NCBI GenBank assembly: GCA_002327305.1
Contig: DCUZ01000019.1
Location: forward strand, 11,731 to 46,976
DNA from: Holophagales bacterium UBA2201
GTDB lineage: Bacteria; Acidobacteriota; Thermoanaerobaculia; UBA2201
Direction of reading: 5' to 3'
Length of the DNA stretch: 35,246 nucleotides
Shown here piece by piece: positions 29,385-35,246 of this stretch. Within the stretch, counting starts at the first letter, position 1. Every line of letters begins with the position of its first letter. The notes below the pieces were generated by a model. It saw only the letters and a program-made list of their open reading frames with translations. It ran no database searches and had not been told where the DNA came from. The position numbers and the translations under genes are program-made.

Positions 29385-30370
29385 ACAGAAAATTCTGGCT
29401 GGCTTTCGCCCTTTTCGGATGGGCGCTGACGGGGTTCGCGGGGGACACGGCCCTGGACCGGGCGGGAAACCTCTACACGGTCTTCCCCTCAACATACCAG
29501 GGCCTGCCGTGCCTGCAACTGGACATCCGGGCCCATGACGGCGCCGTCACCTCCGTGCCGGTGTGGGGAACCACGCCCTTCGCCCAACCCTCCTCGCCCC
29601 AGGTGCTGTACTCGCTCCCCTCCGACCGCCTCTACCTGGTCTTCCGCCAGGGTGCCGGCCCCGGGGCCCAGATCGCGCTGGCGACCTACAGCTCTCGAAG
29701 CGGCCTCTCCCCCTCCTTCCTCCTGTCGTCGGGACGGCCCGACCAGGATGCCCAAAATCCCGTCGCGGCCTTCACCGCCCAGGTGATCGCCGGGGAGGGA
29801 GAGTTGAAGGTCTGGCGGCAGTTCCTGCACATCCTTTGGTGGGAGGAAGGCCCCGAAGCCGGGGCCCGGTACGCCAATCTGCCGGTCCCCTTTGATTTCG
29901 CGGGCGTCGACGCCCTGACCCGCCTGCGGATGAACGACCTGTTCAGCCCCGAGACGGCGCCGGGCGACCTCTCCGCCCTCTTGCCACAGGTTTACCAACA
30001 CCCCGCCCTCTTCGTTCCCGACTCCTCCCGGAACCAGGTCCGGGTGTTCTATCTCAACACGGCCCTTCTGCAGTGCGAGATCGCGGACCTGACCTACTCG
30101 ACCGGCACCGAAATCCTCGAGGACCGCGCCCATTTCCCCGACATCGGCCTCATGGCCACCATGCCCATGCACCCGGACTTTATCACCACGCAGGGCGTGA
30201 CCACGCTCCTTGGGACCACCGGCAACCTCGCCCTGTTCTCGGCCGAACCCGAGGGATACTACTACGCAACCTATTGCGAGGGCTGGTCCCAGCCCGGCAC
30301 CCTCCCCCTCGACCTGCCCCGGGAGGAGGTCCAAAGGATCCTCTCCGCGGCCATCGACCCGGCCCAATAA
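29381..30370 (+). CDS. Exported protein of unknown function in the xre-TPR operon
   Basis: 329 residues, ATG 29381, overlapping the TPR gene stop by four bases. Signal peptide 1-20 (FWLAFALFGWALTGFAGD). The mature part begins with a propeller-like motif (TALDRAGNLYTVFPSTYQGL) and continues with beta-rich segments such as PQVLYSLPSDRLYLVFRQG and VTTLLGTTGNLALFSAEPEG, compatible with a small beta-propeller or beta-sandwich. No cysteine-rich or catalytic motif stands out and the family is not recognised. It is the last gene of the xre-TPR operon and is followed by a strong terminator, so the three proteins are likely made together. Confidence 0.8.
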   Translation: MNRKFWLAFALFGWALTGFAGDTALDRAGNLYTVFPSTYQGLPCLQLDIRAHDGAVTSVPVWGTTPFAQPSSPQVLYSLPSDRLYLVFRQGAGPGAQIALATYSSRSGLSPSFLLSSGRPDQDAQNPVAAFTAQVIAGEGELKVWRQFLHILWWEEGPEAGARYANLPVPFDFAGVDALTRLRMNDLFSPETAPGDLSALLPQVYQHPALFVPDSSRNQVRVFYLNTALLQCEIADLTYSTGTEILEDRAHFPDIGLMATMPMHPDFITTQGVTTLLGTTGNLALFSAEPEGYYYATYCEGWSQPGTLPLDLPREEVQRILSAAIDPAQ

Positions 30371-30393
30371 CCGTTCCCATCTTCGCGCTTTGT

Positions 30394-30425
30394 GCCGCCC
30401 CCGGTCCCGGGGGCGGCGTTGTTTT
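30394..30425 (+). terminator. Rho-independent terminator, probably bidirectional
   Basis: GCCGCCCCCGG and CCGGGGGCGGC form an 11-bp perfect stem with a two-base centre (30394-30417), followed by GTTGTTTT. It lies 23 bp after the exported-protein gene and 30 bp beyond the stop of the convergent 90-aa gene. Confidence 0.85.
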
Positions 30426-30447
30426 CCGGAGAGATGCCGCAGGCGCC

Positions 30448-30720
30448 TCAGCCTCGGCGAAGTTTTTGCAGGCGGGCCTGCACCATGCGGTGGGCGCCCG
30501 TGAGGCGAAGCAGTTTGCGCTGGTGCGCCTGCACCTCCTGGGGGTTTTCGGCGGGCGGCGGCGACCCCCGCCGCTCCCGGATCGATTTCTCCATCTCGAT
30601 CCGGAGCTGGTCCAGCTCGGGCGCGGTGAACCTTTTGAGCTGGGGCTCGGCCAGGAGGACATAGCCCTCGGCGATGTCCCGGACCATGGTGAACGCGGAG
30701 CCGCCGATGAAACTTGCCAT
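30448..30720 (-). CDS. Small conserved-looking protein of unknown function divergent from gmk
   Basis: 90 residues from ATG 30720 (MASFIGGSAFTMVRDIAEGY). Longer readings upstream would run antisense through gmk and are rejected; a TATTAT box ends six bases before this ATG, predicting a leaderless mRNA. The N-terminal half has a YVLLAEPQLKRFTAPELDQL segment. The C-terminal half is helical and basic (LRIEMEKSIRERRG, HQRKLLRLTGAHRMVQARLQ), perhaps nucleic-acid or ribosome binding. No family is recognised. The divergent pairing with a core gmk-rpoZ operon, 19 bp between start codons, suggests shared growth-linked expression. Confidence 0.7.
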   Translation of the reverse strand: MASFIGGSAFTMVRDIAEGYVLLAEPQLKRFTAPELDQLRIEMEKSIRERRGSPPPAENPQEVQAHQRKLLRLTGAHRMVQARLQKLRRG

Positions 30721-30725
30721 AGGGG

Positions 30726-30732
30726 TATAATA
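30726..30732. promoter_or_regulatory. Single symmetric -10 element (TATAATA) serving two divergent leaderless genes
   Basis: Plus strand TATAAT (30726-30731) lies eight bases before GTG 30740 of gmk. Minus strand TATTAT (30732-30727) lies six bases before ATG 30720. The two boxes share five base pairs. No clear -35 hexamer is present on either side. Confidence 0.65.
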
Positions 30733-30739
30733 GCACGCA

Positions 30740-31384
30740 GTGACCTTCGATCGCGTCTCCGATGCTCCCGCCGGCGCTCCCGGCGCCCTCTTCGTCGTCT
30801 CGGCCCCCTCGGGAGCGGGCAAGACCACCCTCATCCGGAAAGCCCTGCCTGACCTGGGGGCGGTGCGTTTTTCCGTTTCGGCCACCACCCGGCCCCGGCG
30901 GCCCGGGGAGCGGGAAGGGGTGGACTATTTTTTCGTCCCGCGCGGGACCTTCGAGGCCATGGTCATGCAAGACGAGTTCCTGGAGTGGGCCCGCGTGCAC
31001 GAGAACCTCTACGGCACCCCTGCGGGGCCGGTACGGGCGGCCCTCGACACCGGGGCCGACATGCTGCTGGACATCGATGTCCAGGGAGCGCTCCAGGTGA
31101 GGTCCCGGATGCCCCAAAGCGTACAGATCCTGGTGGTCCCCCCCTCCTATGACGAGCTCCGCCGGCGGATCGAGGGGCGCGGCCAGGACGACCCCGCCAG
31201 CGTGGCCGTCCGCCTGAGCAACGCCAGGGCGGAACTGTCCCGGTTCGCGGAATACGACTATGTTATTATTAACGACGATCTGGGGGAAGCCGTGGAAAAC
31301 CTGAAAGGGATCGTGCGGGCCGGGCGCGTTGCCATGCCCCGCCTCGCGTCCCGGGTCAACGCCATCCTCTCCGCCTTCCCCTGA
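30740..31384 (+). CDS. gmk: Guanylate kinase
   Basis: Gmk phosphorylates GMP to GDP in the cytoplasm. 214 residues from GTG 30740, placed by the TATAAT eight bases upstream. The P-loop is SAPSGAGKTTLIRKALP. GMP-binding and lid segments follow the family pattern: SATTRPRRPGEREGVDYFFV, EFLEWARVHENLYGTP and LDIDVQGALQVR. The length is normal. The first 15 residues (to APGALFVV) form a short Ala/Pro-rich extension before the usual start of the fold. It heads the operon gmk-rpoZ-coaBC-udg-priA, an order well known from other bacteria apart from the udg insertion. Confidence 0.97.
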   Translation: MTFDRVSDAPAGAPGALFVVSAPSGAGKTTLIRKALPDLGAVRFSVSATTRPRRPGEREGVDYFFVPRGTFEAMVMQDEFLEWARVHENLYGTPAGPVRAALDTGADMLLDIDVQGALQVRSRMPQSVQILVVPPSYDELRRRIEGRGQDDPASVAVRLSNARAELSRFAEYDYVIINDDLGEAVENLKGIVRAGRVAMPRLASRVNAILSAFP

Positions 31385-31409
31385 AATCCTCCGACGGGAG
31401 TTGAAACCC

Positions 31410-31616
31410 ATGAAGAAACTGGACAGCAAGTTCCGCCTGGTGCTCATCGCCGCGCGCAGGGCCGAGCAAATCGTCTCCGGCGCCGAGCCCAAGGTCCCGA
31501 CCGGCCACAGCAAGCCCACCTACATCGCCCTCGAGGAAGTGAACAGAGACCTGGTCCAGGCCTCCTACACCGACATCCGGGGCGAGACCGTCCGGTTGGG
31601 CCCCATCCAGGAATGA
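31410..31616 (+). CDS. rpoZ: DNA-directed RNA polymerase omega subunit
   Basis: 68 residues from ATG 31410, after CGGGAG; an in-frame start further upstream would overlap gmk and is rejected. Omega helps fold and stabilise the beta' subunit of RNA polymerase. The family pattern KFRLVLIAARRAEQIVSGAE is recognisable, followed by KPTYIALEEVNRDLV, which corresponds to the second conserved helix. It is near the short end for omega proteins. The stop overlaps the coaBC start (ATGA), and gmk lies 25 bp upstream, the classical gmk-rpoZ neighbourhood. Confidence 0.93.
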   Translation: MKKLDSKFRLVLIAARRAEQIVSGAEPKVPTGHSKPTYIALEEVNRDLVQASYTDIRGETVRLGPIQE

Positions 31617-32785
31617 ACCTGGTCCTGGGCGTCTCCTCCAGCATCGCCGCCTACAAGGCGGCCGAGTTGGCGCGCCTGTTCGTGAAGGCGGGCCACGCGG
31701 TGCGGGCCGTCATGACGGCGAACGCGACCCGCTTCATCCAGCCGCTCACCCTCGGCGTCCTCACGGGGCGGCCGGTCCACACCCACACGTTCCCCGAAGG
31801 GGAGACGGGGGTGGACCATGTGGAGCTCGCCGGTTGGGCCGACGCCCTCCTGGCGGCCCCCGCCACCGCCAACATCCTGGGAAAATTCGCCCATGGGATC
31901 GCCGACGACTTTCTCTCCACCTACTTCCTGGCCCACCGGGGCCCGACCGTGGTGGCTCCGGCCATGAACACGGCCATGTGGAACAACCCGGCCGTGCGGG
32001 ATAACCTGGAGTCTCTTCGCCATCGCGGCGTGGCGGTGGTCCCTCCGGGGACGGGGGACCTGGCCTGCGGGGACGAAGGCGAAGGCCGGATGGCCGATCC
32101 GGCCGACATCTTCTGGCACACCGTCCGGGCCGCCGGGCCGGAGCACCCCTTCGCCGGCAAACGGGTCATCGTCACCGCCGGTCCCACCGTGGAGGCCATG
32201 GATCCCGCCCGGTTCATCTCCAATTACTCCTCCGGGAAAATGGGCTACGCCCTGGCCCGCCAGGCCTGGCTCCTCGGCGCGGAGGTGACCCTCCTTTCCG
32301 GGCCGGCGGCCCTGCCCCCCCCCACGGGAACGACGGTGGTCCCCTTCACCACGGGGGAGCAGCTGCAGGCCGCGCTCGAGACCTCCGCGCCCGGGGCCGA
32401 TTTCATCTTCATGGCGGCGGCGGTGTGCGATTTCATCCCCGAGGTCTCCCCGTCCAAGATCAAACGCGCCAAGGGGCTCTCGCTCGCCTTCCGCCCCGCC
32501 CCCGACATCATCCGGAGCGTGCGCCGGAAGACGAAGGCCTTCACCGTCGCCTTCGCCGCCGAGACGGAGGACCTCCTCCTCAACGCCGGGAAGAAACTGG
32601 CGGCCAAGGGGGTGGACGCGGTGGTGGCCAACGACGTCTCCCGCCCCGACATCGGGTTCGGAAGCGACGAGAATGAGGCCACGCTCATCACGGCGATGGA
32701 GCGCCGTTTCTTCCCCAAACAGGCCAAGGAGGCGCTGGCCCTGGAGATCCTCCGGGCCGTGGCCGCCGATGCAGGACTGGTGTAG
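31613..32785 (+). CDS. coaBC: Bifunctional phosphopantothenoylcysteine decarboxylase / phosphopantothenate-cysteine ligase
   Basis: 390 residues, ATG 31613, overlapping rpoZ by four bases. CoaBC makes 4'-phosphopantetheine for coenzyme A in two steps. The flavin-dependent CoaC domain (about 1-180) has GVSSSIAAYKAAEL, the ATANILGKFAHGIADD segment, APAMNTAMW with the active-site Asn, and a G-EGRMADP segment with the shortened catalytic flap. The CoaB domain (about 185-390) shows VIVTAGPTVEAMDP, SNYSSGKMGYALA, the AAVCDF motif and SKIKRAKG with the conserved Lys. All key elements are present. Confidence 0.97.
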   Translation: MNLVLGVSSSIAAYKAAELARLFVKAGHAVRAVMTANATRFIQPLTLGVLTGRPVHTHTFPEGETGVDHVELAGWADALLAAPATANILGKFAHGIADDFLSTYFLAHRGPTVVAPAMNTAMWNNPAVRDNLESLRHRGVAVVPPGTGDLACGDEGEGRMADPADIFWHTVRAAGPEHPFAGKRVIVTAGPTVEAMDPARFISNYSSGKMGYALARQAWLLGAEVTLLSGPAALPPPTGTTVVPFTTGEQLQAALETSAPGADFIFMAAAVCDFIPEVSPSKIKRAKGLSLAFRPAPDIIRSVRRKTKAFTVAFAAETEDLLLNAGKKLAAKGVDAVVANDVSRPDIGFGSDENEATLITAMERRFFPKQAKEALALEILRAVAADAGLV

Positions 32786-33431
32786 CTACTTCCTGGGGCT
32801 GGGCTTTTACGGATTCTACGCCCATCCGCCGGCGTCCTCGACGGACCGGCTGCCCCAGGCCCGGTTGGAAGAGATCCGGCAACGGGCCGCCGCCTGCCGC
32901 GCCTGCGGCCTGTGGCGGGGAACGCAGAACATGGTGTTCGGCGGCGGCGACCCCCGGGCCCGGCTGATGTTCATCGGCGAGGGACCCGGCGAGGACGAGG
33001 ACCGGCAGGGCGAGCCCTTCGTGGGCCGTGCCGGGCAGTTGCTCACCAAGATCATCCGGGCCATGGGGCTGGACCGCGAGCAGGTCTACATCGCCAACCT
33101 CGTCAAGCACCGCCCCCCGCAAAACCGCAATCCGGAGCCCTCGGAGATCGTGGCCTGCACCCCCTTTCTGGAGGGGCAGATCGAGGCCATCCGGCCGGCG
33201 GTCATCGTGGCGCTGGGCCGGTTTTCGGCGGAGTTCCTCACCGGCAATCCCGAGGGCATCTCCCGCATCCGCGGGCGCTGGCACGATTACAAGGGCATCC
33301 CCGTCATGCCCACCTTCCACCCCTCCTACCTCCTCCGGCAGAACCAGGCCAAGCGCCAGGTCTGGGAGGACATGAAACTGGTGCTCCGCCGCCTCGATCT
33401 TCCCGTCCCCACCTTCAGTGGACAGAGTTGA
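32769..33431 (+). CDS. Family 4 uracil-DNA glycosylase with an altered cluster ligand
   Basis: 220 residues from ATG 32769, 17 bases inside coaBC. Family 4 enzymes remove uracil from DNA and carry a 4Fe-4S cluster. Motif 1 is GEGPGEDEDRQGEPFVGRAG and the catalytic-site His motif is HPSYLLR. The first cluster pair is CRACGLW and another Cys is in EIVACTPFLEGQ. The Cys usually found in the KCRPP-x-NR motif is His here (VKHRPPQNRNP), so the cluster would have three Cys plus a possible His ligand. The N-terminal 20 residues contain one more Cys (MQDWCSYF), a possible substitute. It lies between coaBC and priA, with a 14-base overlap to priA, so it belongs to the operon. Confidence 0.93.
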   Translation: MQDWCSYFLGLGFYGFYAHPPASSTDRLPQARLEEIRQRAAACRACGLWRGTQNMVFGGGDPRARLMFIGEGPGEDEDRQGEPFVGRAGQLLTKIIRAMGLDREQVYIANLVKHRPPQNRNPEPSEIVACTPFLEGQIEAIRPAVIVALGRFSAEFLTGNPEGISRIRGRWHDYKGIPVMPTFHPSYLLRQNQAKRQVWEDMKLVLRRLDLPVPTFSGQS

Positions 33432-35246
33432 CCTCGTCCTCCCCCTCCCCTTCCGTTCCCCGTTCACCTACGCGGCTCCCGCGCATCTCGTCCCCCGCCT
33501 GACCCCCGGCGTCCGCCTTCTGGTCCCCTTTCGCGGGCGCCGCGTCGTCGGCTTCTTCTGGGGGCCGGGATCGGCCGCTTTCCCCCAAAACCGGCTCAAA
33601 CCGGTCCTGGCCGTTCTGGACCGCGAGCCCCTGATCGCGGACGATGTCCTGCGCCTGTGCCGCTGGATCGCCGGATACTATTTCTCTCCGCCCGGCGAGT
33701 CGCTCGCCCTGGCCTTTCCCCCGACGGCGCTGGAGGCCGTGGACCCGCCGGTGCGCCCCACACCGGAGGGTCTGGAGCGGTCGGATGACGGTCCCGCGCT
33801 CCTGCGGGAGCTGGCCGCCCGGGGGGCCATCCCCCTCTCGGAGGTTCAGGCGGACGCCCGCCGGTTCGCCGAATGGGAGGTCCTGGCGGCCTCCGGGTGG
33901 GCGGCGGCGATCCCTCCGGGAAGCCGGATCCAGGCGGGGGGGGCGGTGTTCGCCCTGCCGGCGATACCCTGCGAAACCCTGCTCGCCCGGTGCGGACGCG
34001 CTCCGGTGCGCCGGACCGTGGTGCAATGGCTTCGGGAACAGGGGGAACCGGCCGGGATGGAGGCCATCCACGCGGCCACGGGGGCGAGCGCCTCGGTGGT
34101 CCTGGCGATGGCCCGCTCGGGCCTGGTCCAGCGCCTCGGCCGGGACCGGGTCTATGCCATGGACCGCCACCTCCTCACCGCCCCCGAAACCGTCCTGCAT
34201 CCCCTCACCTCCCACCAGGCGGGCGCCTTCGCCCCCGTCCATGCGGCCCTCGAACGGGGCGGCTTCAGCCCCTTCCTCCTGCGGGGCGTCACCGGCTCCG
34301 GCAAGACCGAGGTCTACCTGCACGCCATCCGGGAGGCGCTCGCCCGCGGGGGGCGGGCCCTCTACCTGGTGCCCGAGATCGCCCTCACCCCGGCGGCGGC
34401 GGCCCGCCTGAGGGCGCTGTTTCCCGGCCGGGTCTCCCTCTTCCATTCCGGCCTCTCGGCGGGCGAGCGCCTGCAGGAGTTCCACCGCGCCCGCACGGGA
34501 GAGTCCCACGTGGTGGTGGGGACCCGCTCGGCCCTTTTCCTCCCGCTGGACCGCCTCAAACTGGTCGTGGTGGACGAGGAGGGGGACCCGGCCTACAAGC
34601 AGGAGGAGTCCCCCCGGTACCACGCCCGGGATGCCGCCCTGGTGCGGGCCCGGGAGGCGGGGGCGGCGGTCCTGCTGGGCTCGGCCACCCCCTCCATGGA
34701 ATCGCTCGCCAACGCCGGGCGCGGGCGCTACACGCTCCTGACCCTCGACGAAAGGGTGGAGGCGCGGCCCCTTCCCTCGGTGACGGTGGTGGACCTCCGC
34801 CGCGAGGCCCCGGTCCCCGGCGACCACGGCCGGGTCCTGTTCTCCGGGCCGTTGTTGGAATCTCTGGAGCGATGTTTCGCGGCGGGGGACCAGGCCATTC
34901 TCCTGATGAACCGCCGGGGATGGGCGCCCCTGTTGCTTTGCCGCCAATGCGGCCACGCGTTCCCCTGCCCCGACTGCTCCGTCAGCCACACCCTCCACCG
35001 CCGGCCCCGGCTCCTGGTCTGCCACTACTGCGGCCATCGCGCCCCGGTCCCCCCCGCCTGCCCCTCCTGCGGCGGAGAGGTGCTGGAGGACATCGGCTTC
35101 GCCACCGAGAAGGTGGCCCAGAGGTTCGGCGAACGGTTCCCCAAAGTCCCCTTCGGCGTTCTGGACCGCGACGCCGCTTCCCGCCGGGGGCGCATCGCGC
35201 GCACCCTGCGCGATTTTTCGTCGGGCGCCCTCCAGGCCCTCATCGG
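33418..35246 (+). CDS. priA: Primosomal replication-restart helicase PriA, 3' truncated by window edge, DEEG motif II
   Basis: 609 complete codons from GTG 33418 (DRVDLVLPLPFRSPFTYAAP after the start); the C-terminus lies beyond the window. PriA reloads the replisome at stalled forks. The N-terminal DNA-fork binding domain (about 1-110) is followed by a winged helix and the helicase core. Walker A is GVTGSGKTEVY (about 285). Motif III-like LLGSATPSMESL and the GTRSALFLPL segment are normal. Motif II reads VVVDEEGDPAYKQEE, where the family has DEEH. Eight zinc-binding cysteines are in place (CRQCGHAFPCPDC and CHYCGHRAPVPPACPSCGG). Last gene of the gmk operon in the window. Confidence 0.95.
   Translation, partial: MDRVDLVLPLPFRSPFTYAAPAHLVPRLTPGVRLLVPFRGRRVVGFFWGPGSAAFPQNRLKPVLAVLDREPLIADDVLRLCRWIAGYYFSPPGESLALAFPPTALEAVDPPVRPTPEGLERSDDGPALLRELAARGAIPLSEVQADARRFAEWEVLAASGWAAAIPPGSRIQAGGAVFALPAIPCETLLARCGRAPVRRTVVQWLREQGEPAGMEAIHAATGASASVVLAMARSGLVQRLGRDRVYAMDRHLLTAPETVLHPLTSHQAGAFAPVHAALERGGFSPFLLRGVTGSGKTEVYLHAIREALARGGRALYLVPEIALTPAAAARLRALFPGRVSLFHSGLSAGERLQEFHRARTGESHVVVGTRSALFLPLDRLKLVVVDEEGDPAYKQEESPRYHARDAALVRAREAGAAVLLGSATPSMESLANAGRGRYTLLTLDERVEARPLPSVTVVDLRREAPVPGDHGRVLFSGPLLESLERCFAAGDQAILLMNRRGWAPLLLCRQCGHAFPCPDCSVSHTLHRRPRLLVCHYCGHRAPVPPACPSCGGEVLEDIGFATEKVAQRFGERFPKVPFGVLDRDAASRRGRIARTLRDFSSGALQALI

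Noticed and set aside
30721..30888. Longer start for the 90-aa protein divergent from gmk
   Set aside because: The extension is antisense to the gmk P-loop region and lies upstream of the -10 box.
1..35246. tRNA, rRNA or riboswitch genes
   Set aside because: No cloverleaf with a TTCGAATC-type arm, rRNA signature or known riboswitch core was recognised by eye; a covariance-model search would be needed to exclude small RNAs.

Overview
The window is about 35 kb of high-GC bacterial chromosome with dense, operon-packed housekeeping and surface-protein genes, interrupted by one foreign-looking block. The lineage is inferred, not proven. The style of the exported proteins (FG-GAP lipoprotein, a very large LVIVD/CARDB-like protein with a duplicated C-terminal module, a cysteine-rich secreted protein), the lutABC set and the gene order gmk-rpoZ-coaBC-udg-priA fit Acidobacteriota-like bacteria best. 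No rRNA, tRNA, CRISPR array, transposase or integrase was recognised.

Layout. 1-4232 (minus): a lactate-utilisation operon lutA-lutB-lutC, then an exported protein of unknown function that overlaps purH, which runs off the left edge. 4295-5353 (plus): mscL and a TIGR02265-like protein. 5354-11426: an accessory block of nine small plus-strand genes (DUF2314, a caspase-fold candidate, YiiX-like hydrolase, ACT domain, Mrr-type restriction endonuclease, PRiA4b ORF-3 family, three unknowns). Between them are structures that look like integron attC sites: GTTAGGC/GTTAGAT right-end boxes, imperfect inverted repeats, and stop codons inside the sites. No integrase is visible, so I read this as an integrase-less cassette cluster (CALIN). 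11427-18998 (minus): an envelope/protease operon of a Wzt-like ABC ATPase, a DUF4139 protein, a paired active and inactive M16 peptidase, and an M24 peptidase. 19069-28089 (minus): a giant secreted multidomain protein, an abundant-looking secreted protein with a consensus promoter, an FG-GAP propeller lipoprotein and a Wzm-like ABC-2 permease. The permease and the ATPase are likely partners but sit about 8 kb apart. 28117-30370 (plus): a three-gene XRE-TPR-exported protein operon ending in a terminator. 30448-30720 (minus): a 90-aa unknown. 30740-35246 (plus): gmk-rpoZ-coaBC-udg-priA, with priA cut by the right edge.

Two themes run through the window. First, many host operons start with a -10 box 6-8 bases before the start codon and have no Shine-Dalgarno, so leaderless mRNAs are likely; cassette genes instead mostly carry AAGGAG-type sites. 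Second, a degenerate 7-bp repeat occurs in two intergenic spots and also in frame inside lutB, where it adds roughly 75 residues between the two iron-sulfur motifs.
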